A stretch of 64,000 nt of DNA from Onthophagus taurus. Its lineage: Eukaryota; Arthropoda; Insecta; Coleoptera; Scarabaeidae. Both the position numbers and the translations under genes were made by a program. Below, piece after piece: positions 12,142-25,148 of this stretch; position 1 is the stretch's first letter; every line of letters begins with the position of its first letter. The notes below the pieces were generated by a model that was not told the DNA's origin, ran no database searches, and worked only from the letters and a program-made list of their open reading frames with translations. The stretch lies in assembly GCF_036711975.1 (NCBI RefSeq), contig NC_091966.1, positions 19,847,501 to 19,911,500 on the forward strand, written 5' to 3'.

Positions 12142-13017
12142 TTGTGTTTTAAACCTTTATAAAATTGTTTTAATTCATACATATCGTCACCTAAGAATTA
12201 TTTTGAACTATGTCCAGTTTTGTGTTGTACGCAGTTACAACCACTACATTATATTATATACCAATTCCCTGCTACTTAGTGATAACAGAGTATGCAACCA
12301 CGTGACATAGCACTCGGTTCAAAATGATAGTTTCAATTAATTACTGATCTCTCCTAACAGTATGAGTTAATAATTATGTTTTAGTGGTCTTTAGTGGAAA
12401 AAGTGTCAATAAACAACCAATACTGGATGTATTACCTTTAACGTAAGTACAAGTATGGAGATAAATGAAATTTCTAACTTACATAATCTTCACACTCCAA
12501 CGTAAGTAATGTTCTTTTGTTTTAAGTATAAGTACGTTTCATAATTTATGAACGTTTAAAATGGTTCCAATCAACTCCAACAAACATCTATTTCGGAAAC
12601 GGGTAAGAAATGTCGAAGAATGGAAGCAGAACGTGAGACAGCGGCGTAGACAAGTTGGGCTGGGTTATTTTGAGTTATACCGGATGATGCATTTAAATTG
12701 AGACGACCTTATAACTCATAAACGATAAATTTTGTTGAAAAAAAGTTTCAGATAAAACTTTCACCAGTTGAGAAACGCTGGTATAAGATACTCTGATACA
12801 ACAAATGACCATCTATTTTACAGCATTTGAAAAGTAATCGCGCCAATTTAGAGCTTTTTTGAATCAACGTTGACTGAAATATGGGGGTTTAAAGAGCAAT
12901 GAAATTTGCCAAAATTTTTTATCGTAGTCAACATATTTTTTTACGTACAATTAAAAGGTGCAATAAAAACGATAGCATTCCATTTAAAATAACCAAGTTA
13001 TGGTCCAAGGTTTATAT
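12142..13017. other. Intergenic, no gene seen
   Basis: AT-rich. A short motif, AACGTAAGTA, occurs twice around 12440 and 12500. No gene or element boundary was recognised. Confidence 0.5.
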
Positions 13018-13620
13018 ACATGTGTCCCAAAACTCAATGTCAAGCGGATACCGAGTGAGAGGCCAACCCAAACCTGTTCTGGTAAAAATAAAAAAAAAAT
13101 TCCATTTTTGAAAATGTTAAAAATCGTTCTCGTACATCATAGCTTTAGGTACTACGGTCAGAAATGGTCGTGATTTTTTTAATAATGGAATCCAATCAAA
13201 CAACAAAAGTCGTTAATTTTCCGAAAAAAATATTAGTTTTATCAAGTTAAAGTTAAAAGAATTTATGTCTATTAAAAAGACTACAGCACCCTTGGCAAGT
13301 AATTAATTTTAAAAGATGGCTTGTTTAGTCAAGTTTCCAAAATGGTATAACACTTGCCATTTTTCTTTTCATAAAAAATATTATTGCCTGTTTTTCTGCA
13401 AAAAAACACGTTATTTAAAAAATTCATACCTTCGTATGCTATTTGTATTTACGATTTATTTCCTCTTAACTTTGTTAGAAGATGTGCCAGACAATATCTA
13501 CGAACTACAAAATGTAGTTTCAATAAGATGGTTGCACTTATGCTTGTAGAAAGATTGTTTCGAATATGGTTGTTAACCTAAAGACAAAATTAAACAAAAT
13601 TAATATTTATTATTATTAAT
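13018..13620 (+). mobile_element. Second, deleted copy of the mariner relic
   Basis: It starts GTGTCCCAAAACTCAATGTCAAG, like the terminus at 859, and follows that element with gaps through the NIYELQN-coding part to about 13600. The right terminus is missing and no intact transposase remains. It is useful as an outgroup: it also lacks the nested insert of 1043-1447. Confidence 0.65.
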
Positions 13621-13919
13621 TTTATTGCATTATTTTCTAAAAAATTTTCTAAAAACTAAAGCAAATTCTCAAATTTTTTGCTATCGGCACTACTACAAGC
13701 GCTGTATCATCGCAGAAAATATCTTTTTACTAGTTGTGCACATTAAAAAGAGTTTTTTTCAATTTAAACTTTTTATTATAAATGATTATAACCTTTGAAT
13801 TTCCATTAAAGGTCGAGAATTTGCAGTTACATTACGTTTTGCGGTCGATCTTTAAATTTCTTGGTCTATTTTAAACCATATGGATTAACTGTCATACTGT
13901 GTAGAGTTTGTATTGTCGT

Positions 13920-15115
13920 CCTCTGTAGTAGCAATAATAGGAGTACTTTCATCGGTTGATGTTGAAATCATTCCACTCAACAGGCGTTATACGTTTTGGA
14001 AGACATTTTCTTTGGCATCGCTTTGCTCAAATGCAATGTCTTTAAACCTAGGATCAAGAAACGTGTATACGGCGTGGGTGTTACTTCTTTCTACATTACC
14101 CAAACGCTCTTTAAGGTTATTTATAAGCTTGTTTAAAGCTGCCCAAGTGGGTTGTGATAATTCATACGTTAGGAGAATTTGTTTAGATATTTCTAGTAAG
14201 CCATTCGTCAAAACAATTATCAAAGATGCTGTCATATATTTTTCATCTTCTACAGCTTTAGTGGCGAATTCAAAGGATTAAAATTTTTGTTATTGCTTTT
14301 AATGTCTTCCAATAATTCCGAGATATGTGGAGCAATTGACGTCAAGATGAGCTGCAACATGTAGAAGGTGGAGTTCCACCTTGTTGATACATCCTGCAAT
14401 AGTTTCTTTGGAATATCCACTTCAAAAAAAGTTGAAAAGTTAGCTTCTTGAAAAGTTAAGAGTTTTTGCATCGCAATGAAGCTTTTTTTGAAATGTCTCA
14501 CAATTGTCAATTAATCTCTTAACACTTTCAAGATTAAGGGCATCTTTAACGATTAGATTTAATGTATGTGCAAAACAGCCGAAGTATTCCCAACCAATAT
14601 TATTAAAAGCTTTTTTAATATTAAATACATTGTCCGAAACTTTTGTTGTAATATGTCTAACTTTATGTGCCAAATTTTCGGCACTATGCTGCTCTGGCAT
14701 CTTTTCGCATGTCAACAAAATCGATTTCAATTCAAATACGTTGCTAATGAAATGAATTGTAACGCCTATAAAACTCTCATTATTGCATGATGTCCAGCAG
14801 TCCGTTGTCAGACCACAAGTGCTAATTTCTCCGATTATTCTTTTTACTGCTGTCATGCATTTCTCGTATTCTGATGCAATTAAAGTGTTAGAAATTAGCT
14901 GCCTGCTTGGTAATTCGTCGGAAGGATTTAATATGCTTAAAAATTCTTTATCCTGTACAATTCTAAATGGTTGATAGTCTCGGTAAAATAGTTTTAGTAG
15001 TGACAAGCCAATTTTTTTTCATAGCTAAAGGTAATTTTGGTGCGCCCTACGCCTTTATTCCTGTTTGTTTGCGTTTTAATCTTACTACTGCTTGGGAATG
15101 CTCTTGTGATTTATT
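13920..15115 (-). pseudogene. hAT transposase relic (ZBED-like)
   Basis: Three overlapping frames (15006-14440, 14510-14250, 14235-13987) together follow the hAT/ZBED transposase order. LTTDCWTS carries the first catalytic Asp. CFAHTLNLIVKDAL is the Cys/His block. DVSTRWNSTFYML is the RW block of the insertion domain. At least two frameshifts separate them. The BED zinc finger upstream is not recognisable, and the C-terminal hATC dimerisation block is missing. It is dead. Open frames on the plus strand over the same bases are shadows. Confidence 0.8.
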
Positions 15116-16600
15116 CTAGAATATTAATTAAAATGTTTACAGGGAAAGAACTTTCAACGACATTTAATAAAATATGTTAACCAAAGCCAACATAAGCTAA
15201 AAAAATAAAGAAAGGTTCTTTCGAACCTGTCCTGATTCGGAATCTGCCGAGTGAACTTATTATTACCCTATTATATTTTCGAGTTGAATTTCGGTATTGA
15301 CGGTGAAAAACATCCAAATCGGACTTCGTTTTTTACTCATTTTTTTAACTGAATTAACTGCACTTAACTCAGGTCGATCTTATTTTCTCTTTCACATAAA
15401 TATGCTAGTGTCTTTATTACTTTATATAGCCGAAGTTTTTCGTACAGTAGCCGCTTAAATTAGTTATTTATTTTGGAACTGTTACTTTTTAGGAACAAGA
15501 ACATACTGTACCTGTTCCACAAAAATGCAGTTAATAATCCTACTTACTTGTTAATACCTTGTGTAATAATCCTCGATATAACGGACCTCGTTATAATGGA
15601 CTTCGGATATAACGGACAAAATATTTTAAATTAATTGTTTTTAATAATGTAAAATTTTTTAATTTGAAATAACAAAATAAAATTTCCGCTAAGTATAAAA
15701 ATTTGAAATATTTTTAAGTAATATTATTAATATAATATGTATAACCAGAGTTTCTCTATGCGCTCTGTATTAAGTTCTGTATTAATAATAATAATGAATA
15801 AAACTCCGGGTATTCCTAGAGTTCTCTATTCGAACGGTCATAAATAGCTGTCCGAATTGAGTGCCGGAAGTTAACCCCCCATTTTTCGATTTTAAAATTT
15901 ATTGTTATAAATGGTTCTAGAGTTGTTCTACATTGTTCTAAAGTGGCAAATAGAAAAAATAAAAACTCAGCGAGAAAAACCGAAATACGGGTTTTTTGAC
16001 TGGCACCTTCCCAGAACAACCCAGTTGTTCTGGGTTGTTCTAGTTATTGCTCCAGAAAATCAAAATTATGGGATACATCATTACGAAGTTATAACTAAAA
16101 ATAGGTTTGGTTGCTAAAATGTCTAGTTGATTGCTATGACCATAGTTTTTTTATTTTCAATTCCACATTACAAATATATACTTATTATACCTAAAGCAAT
16201 CTGGAACAGCTGTTATTTTCAGTAGAACAACTCTATAAAGGACACTTTACTCTTTGAAAATTAAAGTTTTTGTAAGTTTCAGTCAGTAATTCTTGCGTCA
16301 GTGGTTTTAAATTACACAATAACAATTAAAAAACATATAACGATCTAAAATAACTCAAACTGTTTTACGTTTAAACTAGGGAAAAAAGGTTTTTCTGGTT
16401 ACACGGACATTAATTTTGCAAAATCATATTCAATCAGCAAACAAAAGTACACTATTTGTATTATACATTATGTATTAAAAACTAAATATCGCTGTGTCCC
16501 ATCCACACAGAGATATATTTATATATACTATATATTTATATATACTATATTTGTTCCCATATATTAATAAAATAAAATATTAAAATTCGGATGAAGAATT
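15116..16600. other. Intergenic with small repeats
   Basis: At 15568-15615 repeated ATATAACGGAC units resemble pogo/Tigger termini, probably a terminal fragment. At 16013-16041 there is a perfect 12-bp hairpin (AGAACAACCCAG, 5-bp loop). At 16510-16553 there is an (AT)n-type low-complexity stretch. No gene was seen. Confidence 0.5.
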
Positions 16601-16968
16601 ATACAGGGTTTCCCAAAAGTAACGGATAAATTCGTTAAAACCACTAATAACAGTTTATGAAAAAATAGCTGAGACGGGTCTAAGAATTTATATTTTAGTT
16701 ATATTCTAGTTTTTTCAAATAGCAATCCCCCATTTTTATTATGGAATATGAAAGAGGATTTTTTTCTGAATTTGGTACCGCCAAAATTAATAGAAGAGAA
16801 ATATTGCCTTGAAGTTTCATGATTTCCCATTCATTTAAGGTAGAATAATAGCAGTAGCCATATATAACCACGGCAACGAGTTGTTTCAGATATTTTATTA
16901 AGACAATGATTAATTTTTGATATCTGAAACTGTTGGCTGCCATGGTTAGCTACTGCTATTTTGCTATC

Positions 16969-17790
16969 TCAATTGAATAGGTCGTGTTCAATACGATTCA
17001 GGTCAGGACTTAACGCCTGCCATTCCATAACCTGAATTTCACGTTCTTGCAAAAAGTTACTGGTGATACCGGCGGTATGTGGCTTTGCATTGTCCTGCAT
17101 TAGGATGAAATTTTGATCGACCTCATATGAAACAGGCACCACATTTAGTCTACCAGGAACAACAACAAGATCAGTTCTGTTGTCTATACTGATTCCAGCC
17201 CAAAGCATAACAGATTCCCGACCAAATCTATTCACTTCCTGTATAATAACGACTGCATAGCGTTCATCAAGACGTCTAAATACACGTACTCGGCCGTCGC
17301 AACGAGTTAAACGAAATCTAGACTCGTCTGTAAACAGTGCAGGCGTCCAGTGACGAAGTTGCCAATCTCTGTAATCCAGTACAAACCTCATTCGCGCTGC
17401 TTTGTGACGCTGCGTAAGGCGTGGTGCGCGGACAGGTCTTCTAGGTTTCAAATTAGCTTCTTTTAATCTGTTTCTAACAGTTTGACCAGAAATTTTTATT
17501 CCATGTGCTCGTCTTAGGTCGTTTAGGAGGTCTCGTGATGTGGCAGTACGCGTACGTAGACAGGAAATGACAAGAAATCGGTCTTGATTTTGAGTAGTTT
17601 TTCGATTTCGACCTTGTCCAGCTCTTCTAACATGTTGGTCAGTCTCCTGAAACCAATTGCATAAACTCTGAATAACAGAACGGGAAACTCGAAGATCCCT
17701 GCTAACATGTCAAACAGAGTGGCCATGCTGAATAAGGGCGACAGCACGAGCAACTTGCACTTCTAATCAACGAAAATTGACAACTGAATT
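16969..17790 (-). pseudogene. Tc1-like transposase relic, nearly full catalytic domain
   Basis: Transposase of the Tc1/mariner superfamily, which cuts and pastes at TA. The longest frame (17451-16969) carries FTDESRF (first Asp), MQDNAKPHTA (second Asp) and LSPDLNRIEHDLFN (Glu), the DD34E catalytic triad order of Tc1. Upstream, a separate frame back to about 17790 encodes the helix-turn-helix part (VALIQHGHSV, then VSRDLRVSRSVIQ) with an in-frame stop between them and another early stop. The frame ends within a few residues of the family's usual C-terminus. No matching terminal repeats were found, though a repeat beginning ACAGGGTTTCCCAAAAG lies at 16605. Probably inactive. Confidence 0.8.
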
Positions 17791-17954
17791 CATTTGTCAT
17801 CTTTAGTAAGCTTTCATTCGCGAATTCAAAGCATACTTGACATTTTTCAACTTTGTTTTGCGTTATTAATTTACATTTTTAAGTGTAACCTAGAAGTAAC
17901 TAAGAGTTGTAATATTGTTTTTGTAAAATATATAATATAAATAAAATATATAAT

Positions 17955-19145
17955 ATTGTCTGGCGTTTTCGCAAAAGACATGGAATTTTTAATAAGCGAA
18001 TTTACACCGAAGCTATTAGCGCCCCAAAAGAAGATATTGAACCTTTCCGACAAAAATTAATAGAACGGATAAATCTCGAAATGTTATTGTAATCTCAGAT
18101 TTATAATACCTACTAATGAAACTGGTCTGTTATGTCTGTCTGCTTTGTGCTAACGCTGATGGATTGCATAGACTAACAAAAGGCATAATAATGAATACTC
18201 TTCCCGTTTCGTATTATAATTCACAAAAGGCGTGGTTCACAGCAAATATATTCAAAGATTGGTTTTTTACAGAATTTATATCTGCAGTCAGAAAATTTCA
18301 AGAGGAGAAGCTTGAAATACCAACAGATGATGTAACATGTTTATTGCTTTTAGACAACGCACCTGCTCATCCATCTGAATATATTTTACGATCCGACGAT
18401 GGTAAATTTAATGGTAAATTTAATTTATGTTTTTGCCCAAAAATACAACATCGATAATTCAGCCCATGGAATAATTTTAGCCACCAAACGAATATGTGGA
18501 CGAACATTTTTAGACGAGGTAATGATTGTGTTGGAGGACGAAGAAAGCGAAAAAGACACAAGAGGACAACGCACGTTCGAAAATTTTAAAAAGGCTAATT
18601 TAAAATCCACATTTTTTAATTTCGTGGCTGTATGGAAGGAATTAAAAGCCAAAACATTAGAAAATGGGTAGACGAATCTATTTGACGACCAACATGAAGA
18701 TGCCATATTGATACTGCCATACAAAATAGCGTTGGAGGAGAAGTAGCCGAAGAAAACATATTACAATGGCTAAAAATGGATGAAGGTGATCCTGGTTATC
18801 ATATTATGACGGAACATGAAATAGCTGATGAAGTAAGTGATGATGGTGGATAACGAGCTTGAAAGCGAGGATAGCGAGGAGAACGAAAGATTCCCAAAGA
18901 TAAAATTGTCAACGATCAGATCGCATCTCAACGATTTAATAACATTTATAGATGATTCATCAAATAAAGAAATGCCATTGTATCATGCACATTTCCGTAA
19001 TTTTAGGGAGTTAATCATAAAAGAACAACAAACTTCAAAAGTGCAAACAAAACTTGATTGTTTTTTTAAAAAAGCATTGCCAACCACAAGCGCTTCAACA
19101 TCATTTTACAGTATACACATATCAGAAGTAAAGTTTTTCGTGTAA
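17955..19145 (+). pseudogene. Jerky/pogo-type transposase relic
   Basis: Fragments in changing frames follow the jerky/Tigger DDE transposase. Around 17965 there is an FxKxxGI...SAPKEDIEPFRQKL-like region. At 18130-18450 LLCANADGLHRLTKG, LPVSYYNSQKAWFTANIF and LLLLDNAPAHPSE follow, the last with the second catalytic Asp. At about 18460 comes a QPMDQG-like segment (NSAHGI here). A C-terminal acidic tail with LDCFFKK lies near 19060. A short tandem duplication (GGTAAATTTAAT twice, 18400-18424) causes one of the frameshifts. No terminal repeats were recognised. Confidence 0.7.
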
Positions 19146-19189
19146 CTAATATGTTTAGGTATATAAATAAAAAAATATATGACATATCG

Positions 19190-21415
19190 TCGGCTTAGTA
19201 AGAAAACCACGTAACTCCGATTTTTACCAAAAATGAGATTTTGATGTATTATGCAACAAATTATTAAATCTACCAATTTCGAAAACTGTACGTGTATTGA
19301 AATACACGTTTCCGCTCAAATGCTTAAAATGAAAAGCACTTAACTCCGACTGTCAAATCAAAAAAAAAAAAGAAAAACGCGTAACTCCTAATGCTCCTAA
19401 TCATTTTATAAGTTGACAGCTTGGGTGAATCTTGCTGTGATATTTCTTCCGGTGAGTTTATAAATTTTTATACCGAATATTTATTCGATTTAAATAGTTA
19501 TTTGTGTATCAAGGTCGCGAAGTGTTAGAAACAGTTACCGGCCTTGTTATACAGTATGAAATAAATGAAAATTTCGTAATCAGCATTCAAAAATTAAAAA
19601 CGTTATTCATAATTATCTTGTAATATAAATAACTTTGCATTCAAAAAAAGTATTATTAGCTCTACAACGTTTGAACGAATCAGCTGAAATAAATTTTATT
19701 GTAAATAATGACATCGGAATTTTAACGGCAGAATTTGGTGAACCTAATTTAGAACACGAAAATTTCAATGATGAAGTTACTAGTGAAGTTTTAGTAAGCA
19801 AAGAGGAAACAGTTTCAAATGGAGATATTTTATTGTTAGATATTATTAATGTTACGCAACTACCTACAGTTTTAGACAATACTACTGAATACCCTGCTAA
19901 AGAAAATTATGTAGCCAAACCCTTACTTCCTCTTTCTGAAGTACCTGCATCGATAGATAATACTACAAAAAATAAAAACGCTAATGAAGAAGAGTATTTT
20001 GATAAAACTTGTGCGACAAATTCTGAAGACGACGATGTCAAGCAAAAGGTTTCTAATAGTGATAAAAATTATGACAATATCGTTGAAGCAAACGAAAATG
20101 TTCTGCCTGCTTCCGATCAAGGTACGAACATTGAAAGACCTGAAAATATTTTAAGCATTAAAACTAGAAACAAAAGAAAAATATCTTCGGAATGGAAAGG
20201 CAATGTAAACAAGGACAGGCGTTTAAGAGGATTGCCTTATTTAGGCAAGAAAAAGCATGGACAAAATTGGGAGTATAATATTCATAAACCGGGTAAATTT
20301 TTAGGAAACCCCTGCAACTGTTCTCTCAGTAAGAAAAAATGTGCAATTCTCTGTATCACATAAGAATTTATAAGCGTATGTTCCTTGGAATTATAGGTTT
20401 AAAGGAAACAATGGTGCTGATGTGGATTAAAGGTAGTAAAAAAATTCGGGTGTGTTTCAATTTTTTCAATCTCCTCCCAAACTAAAGAACCATTACTGCA
20501 GAAGTTCGTCGCAAAAGATTTATTTAGAACCAATATGGCAATCCAAAGCAAAATTAAATAAGTATTTTAAAGATAAGTATTACGTAGAAAAACAACTAAA
20601 ATGTTCATCCATTTTTACATTTTCAAAAATATACGAAGAACTAAATTTATCTTTATACGCTCCTAAAAAAGATCTATGCGATGTATGTGAGACTTATAAA
20701 ACAGGCAATTTGTATGAACAAGAATATCTTAATCATCAAAATTAAAGCAAGAAGTACGCGATGAAAAAGGAAGAGACAACGCTTCCACTGGTTTAGAAGT
20801 GAATGTTTACGCAATGGACTTCCAATCTGTTTTACTGATTGGAAGTCCTAAATCTAATGTATCGGCCATGTAGTATAAAACAAAATTGATTGTGCACAAC
20901 TTCACTTTGTATAAATGAAAGACTCGGGAAGGTTTTTGTTTTTTGTGGAATGAAAGTGAAGGTAACTTAACATCTAATGAGTTTTCTAGTATGTTGTCCT
21001 ACTTTGTGAAAACACACGTATCATACCAGAATCATTTACGTGAATTAATCTTTTATAGTGATGGCTGTACAAGCCAAAATCGAAATTCTACTTTAGCCAA
21101 TCCTTTTTTAAATCTAAGTATAACTCACAATATAACAATAACCCAAAAATATTTGTGTAAGGGTCATACACAAATGGAGCATTCCACCATTCAGCGAAAG
21201 ATACGAAATTGTAAAGTTAATGTTCCTGCTGATTATGTTTATCATTGTACAAAAGCCAGACAAAAACTTGCACCTTATGAAGTGAAATATTTTGTTCATA
21301 TTTTTTTTAAAAAGTTTGATGGTTTAAAGTTTTATAATTCGATTCGTTCAGGCAGAGTTGTCGGCGATCCCACAGTTGACATTATATACCTCTTTCTGGT
21401 CTTGGAATAACCCTC
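19190..21415 (+). pseudogene. Relic of a DGCTSQNR-type DDE transposon
   Basis: A 242-codon frame (19635-20363) has an acidic N-terminal part and then a basic, cysteine-rich end (NKDRRLRGLPYLGKKKHGQN, then NPCNCSLSKKKC). This resembles the 'KRLRxxGKxYxSxxGK...CxCKKKC' N-terminus of a large family of insect DDE proteins. Frames 20452-20745 (YAPKKDLCDVCETYK) and 20943-21410 (YSDGCTSQNRNSTLANPFL, then KYLCKGHTQMEHSTI and VPADYV) continue the same family in order. The family resembles what is called Sola or DUF7869-like; I cannot tell which. Frameshifts separate the parts. At 19195-19395 repeated CGTAACTCC motifs may be a subterminal region. Confidence 0.6.
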
Positions 21416-21805
21416 ACTTGTGGTAAGTATTAAAGTTTCATATTTGCCTTATAACAGAAAAAACGTGTTTGGGACTGATTTTCTGTATAAGGTTTTACTG
21501 TACTGTTATTTTTACCTTTAATAATATTTTAACATGAATTTTCTTTCATGATTGAAAGACATAGCCTTTAATCATGAAAGAAAAAAGATCTATTAACTTT
21601 TAATTCCAAATTACTGCGTTGTAGACATAGGGGACTTTGTTCAAAATAATTGTCAGATGTTTTTGTTAAACTTCATCAAATAAGCAAAGTCAAAGAACAA
21701 AATAGATATTAATAATAATTTATTACAAGACGTTTACTTTAAATGACAAGATAAATGTTACATAACCATAAAGTTTATAAAAAAAATTTGTCAATTTCAT
21801 TTTTC
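21416..21805. other. Intergenic, 3' flank of ARPC1
   Basis: AT-rich. An inverted ATGAAAGAAAA/TTTTCTTTCAT pair lies at 21537-21583, and a dispersed-repeat segment at 21608-21645 is shared with 8850-8890. No gene was seen. Confidence 0.5.
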
Positions 21806-23001
21806 TTAATAAATTTTTAAACCTTGCATTGCTTGTTCCAATTGAACCAAATTCCAAATAACCAATTGCCCATCCATTCCAGACGTACTAAAACTTTTAA
21901 CATTACCTTTCTCACCCGAATACACACAAATACTGCTTATAGCGTTTTGATGAACCGAATCCAAATTGGTATCATTAATTTCACTCCTCGAGTGTTTATC
22001 TAAAGATTGAAACTTTCGCATTGCACTCAAACCACCGGTTTCTTTCTTCATTGAAGCGTCCAATTTTGCATTAAAGCTTAATTGACCCCCATCGGAATTA
22101 ATAGAATATAAAATTGGAATGCAACTGTGGCCGGCTGCTACGATTGAATTATTGGTCACCCAAATGCAACTAAGAAACGGTAAAAATTCGGTTCGTAGTT
22201 TAAAAACGGCGTTGTTACCGTTTCCTTTTGTGGCATCAGCTATATTAATTGTTGAATCATGGGAAACCCAACATATTTTATTTCCATCACTTGAAAATGA
22301 AACGCTGTGTACCCAACCTCCTCCTGATGGTGAATTAACAAATTCCGCCATTAAGTGACCAAGAGGCATTTTAACACCCCATGGTGTAGGTTCGGGGGTT
22401 TTTTCAATATCTTTTATATAAGCAGAGAAAACGCGAACTTTAAAGTCAGCGGAACCAGCGACTAATAAAACATTGTTTGGATGCCAATCAATTGCGGTTA
22501 TTGTAGATCTAATTGGTTTCTTTATGTGTTTAGAAACCCACCAATCATTTTCAGATTCAAAATAACAAACAGATATTAATCTAGCTCCTGATCCAACAGC
22601 AAATTTGTTTTCATTCGGTGACCATTTCACGCACGTCGCAGCTCTATTAATACGCAATAAAACTAAAGTCGGTTTCCATTTTCCATCTTCTCCTTGCGTC
22701 CAAACGTACGCGTTTCGATCAACAGCACAAGTAACGATTCTATTGGTATTTGGACCCCAATCGATACCCATTACACGTAAATCATGCTGGTTTAAAACAT
22801 CTATGAGTTTCCATTCGGATCCATTGCGTTTATAAATATGTACTTCGTGATTATTAGGGCTTAAAGCTATTTCTAAGGGGGATTATGAGATTTATTAAAA
22901 ACGATGAAGGAAAAAGTTGTTTACTTACGAGTCTTATCCTTATTCCAGGCATGGCAAGTTATTGGGACCTCTATATTACTAAATTTATGTACCTCAGACA
23001 T
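21806..23001 (-). CDS. Arpc1: Actin-related protein 2/3 complex subunit 1 (two exons)
   Basis: WD40 subunit of the Arp2/3 complex, which nucleates branched actin filaments in the cytoplasm. Exon 1 (23001-22929) starts at ATG and encodes [27 protein letters not shown] donor and TAG acceptor bound a 56-bp intron (22928-22873). Exon 2 (22872-21806) continues in frame through a split Gln codon to [14 protein letters not shown]. The joined product is about 379 residues, normal for ARPC1. WD repeats are evident from [20 protein letters not shown], from [13 protein letters not shown] and from [20 protein letters not shown]. It continues with [12 protein letters not shown] and ends [14 protein letters not shown] near the C-terminus. 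A family-specific insert follows the sixth blade ([12 protein letters not shown], then [11 protein letters not shown]). It is divergent from DPH1, with 602 bp between the start codons. No damage was seen. The second ATG in exon 2 is not the start. Confidence 0.95.
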
Positions 23002-23603
23002 TGTTAATGCGTTTTTTGGTTAAATTAAAGTTGAAATAACAGAAATTCGTGGACTCTGGGCAGTCAACACGAATTTTTGAAGAGCTTGAAGGAAGTAAAA
23101 GGCGGATCTGTTTAATTTTAGTGCAGATTACTCATTTATCGGCTGATAATTTTATTTGACATTGACAGGAAACGCCACACCTCAAGAATAATTTTTATTT
23201 TTAAATTTATTATTTAAACTTAGATTAACATTATTTCGCATCAAATCCACGTATTTTTTAAATTTATTTATCTCAATAAAAAAAATCTAAATTAAATTTT
23301 ATTAATTAAACGAAATAAATTTTTGAATTTACAACTTAGAAATGTAATAAAAAGTGGTTAATTTCAAAACATCGTTTTCTTGAAAATCATTTTCTTATTT
23401 ATGTTTAAAAATCAATCTTAAAACGATAATTAAAAGTATAAAGGCGAATTTTAAGTTTTTCTTATAAAACTAACTTCACGCTTAATAAATTGGTAAAATT
23501 CAAAAAAAGCCCGCGTATTACGTGCACAACAACATCACACTTATGGTGCACGTGTAATAATTTCTCAATGTCTCAAAGAATTTTTATTTAAATCTAACTT
23601 AAA
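23002..23603. promoter_or_regulatory. Shared intergenic region of ARPC1 and DPH1
   Basis: The only DNA between the two divergent genes must contain both promoters. No TATA box at a convincing distance was seen. An imperfect palindrome TTATGGTGCACGTGTAATAA, with an E-box CACGTG core, occurs at 23541-23560, and CGTGCACAACAACATCAC lies just before it. Confidence 0.4.
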
Positions 23604-24839
23604 ATGGACGAAAGCAAGCCAATAGTGATAAAAGCGAAGCCCGTTAGAAGAGTAATAAGGGCAACAAGATCAAATAAAATTCCCGACGCAATTATAAACG
23701 ATAAAAAACTTCAAGCAGCTATTGAAGTGTTACCAAATAATTATAATTTTGAAATACCAAAAACGATTTGGAGAATACAAGAAACTAAAGCAAAAACGGT
23801 CGCGTTACAAATGCCCGAAGGCTTATTAATGTACTCAACAACTCTCTGTGATATAATTAGTGAATTTACTGAAGCTGATGTTATAATAATGGGTGATGTT
23901 ACATACGGAGCGTGTTGTGTAGATGATTTAACAGCAAAAAGTTTAAATGTAGACTTATTAGTACATTACGGACATAGTTGTTTAATCCCAAACGACCCTA
24001 GTAATAATTTTAAAGTGCTTTATGTATTTGTTGATATTAAAATTGATCCACTCCATTTTATTGATACGATTAAATTAAATTTTAACTCCTTAGATATTAA
24101 AATCGGATTAGTTAGCACCATACAATTTGTAACTACATTACAAGCCGTTTCGAACGAATTACAAAAATTGGGTTATAAAGTTGTTGTTCCACAATTTAAA
24201 CCGTTATCACCTGGAGAAATATTAGGTTGTACAGCACCTTTTATTGAAAATGTGGATGTTTTGGTTTATTTGGGAGATGGTAGGTTTCATTTAGAAGCCG
24301 CTATGATTGCAAATCCTAAATTAAAAGCTTACAAATATGACCCTTACTCGAAAGAGTTTACTAAAGAATATTATGAAGATGATGAAATGAAATTGAACCG
24401 TTACAAAGCAATTCAAGAAGCTAAAAATTGTAAAAAATTTGGTGTTATTATGGGTACTTTGGGTAGACAAGGAAATCCTAAAGTTGTTGATTTTATAAAA
24501 AAGAGAATTGAGTATCATAAAAAAGAATGTATGGTGATATTATTATCAGAAATATTTCCAAATAAATTAAATCTTTTTAATGAAATTGAAGCTTTCGTAC
24601 AAATTGCTTGTCCAAGATTGTCCATTGATTGGGGAAATGCTTTTCGTAGACCTTTATTGAATCCTTATGAACTAGCGGTTGCTTTGGGTGATACAAAGTG
24701 GTGTGTAGAAAAAGAAAATGATGCTTATCCCATGGATTTTTATGCTAATGATAGTTTGGGAATGTGGACACCTAATTTTAAGCCAAAAAACGATTGTATG
24801 AATACCGATAAATGTTGTGGAAAATGTACTAAGGGATAA
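23604..24839 (+). CDS. Dph1: Diphthamide synthesis protein DPH1 (2-(3-amino-3-carboxypropyl)histidine synthase subunit 1)
   Basis: With DPH2 it forms the radical-SAM-like 4Fe-4S enzyme that transfers the 3-amino-3-carboxypropyl group from S-adenosylmethionine to a histidine of elongation factor 2, the first step of diphthamide synthesis. The frame of 411 residues is intronless and close to the usual length. The family's Fe-S cysteines are present in their three contexts: GACCVDD (C104/C105), GCTAP (C209) and [10 protein letters not shown] (C336). [10 protein letters not shown] near residue 66 and GHSCLIP near 123 are conserved blocks. A Cys-rich C-terminal tail ([14 protein letters not shown]) is seen and is fairly typical of eukaryotic DPH1. 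The start is the first ATG after the intergenic region. The 3' 60% of the gene from about 24280 on is duplicated at 29457. Confidence 0.93.
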   Translation: MDESKPIVIKAKPVRRVIRATRSNKIPDAIINDKKLQAAIEVLPNNYNFEIPKTIWRIQETKAKTVALQMPEGLLMYSTTLCDIISEFTEADVIIMGDVTYGACCVDDLTAKSLNVDLLVHYGHSCLIPNDPSNNFKVLYVFVDIKIDPLHFIDTIKLNFNSLDIKIGLVSTIQFVTTLQAVSNELQKLGYKVVVPQFKPLSPGEILGCTAPFIENVDVLVYLGDGRFHLEAAMIANPKLKAYKYDPYSKEFTKEYYEDDEMKLNRYKAIQEAKNCKKFGVIMGTLGRQGNPKVVDFIKKRIEYHKKECMVILLSEIFPNKLNLFNEIEAFVQIACPRLSIDWGNAFRRPLLNPYELAVALGDTKWCVEKENDAYPMDFYANDSLGMWTPNFKPKNDCMNTDKCCGKCTKG

Positions 24840-25058
24840 TTTTTTTTATCTAGTGAATTAAGTACTTACATTAATTAAGTTTTTTGTAATTTATTTTTTA
24901 TGTAAATAACATGGAATTAAATTTAAAATATTAAAATTTTTTATTTATTATTAGATCGAAAATAAATTTCTTTTGATCTGTAGTGATCTGTATGATTTGT
25001 GTCTTGACATGTAATTTTTGAAAGGGCTTAAATTATAAGTTTTTGCTAAAATAAAAAT
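24840..25058. other. DPH1 3' flank
   Basis: AT-rich 3' untranslated or flanking DNA. It is also present in the duplicated copy downstream of 30021. Candidate poly-A signals (AATAAA) lie near 24960 and 25060. Confidence 0.5.
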
Positions 25059-25106
25059 TAAAATAAAGAATTGCACGTTTTGTAATTGATAGTTTATTAT
25101 ATTTTC

Positions 25107-25148
25107 GTTCTATCGGTTTCGACTCAACTTAGAGTCATCTTCAGGAAC
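25107..25148 (-). ncRNA. Hammerhead-like ribozyme motif A
   Basis: Reading the minus strand: GTTC, CTGAAGA, T, stem II GACTC with loop TAAGTT and GAGTC, then GAAAC, CGAT, A, GAAC. Stem I (GTTC/GAAC) and stem II pair fully. Stem III, normally the palindrome ACCGGT in the other copies, has one change (ACCGAT). There is one extra base between the CUGANGA core and stem II compared with the canonical hammerhead, so activity is uncertain. Confidence 0.55.

Noticed and set aside
13913-14974. Plus-strand frames of up to 122 codons over the hAT relic
   Set aside because: The minus strand carries recognisable transposase motifs in order; the plus-strand frames are its reverse complement.
16510-16553. 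AT-rich alternating stretch as a replication origin
   Set aside because: It is a simple low-complexity repeat with no other supporting signal.
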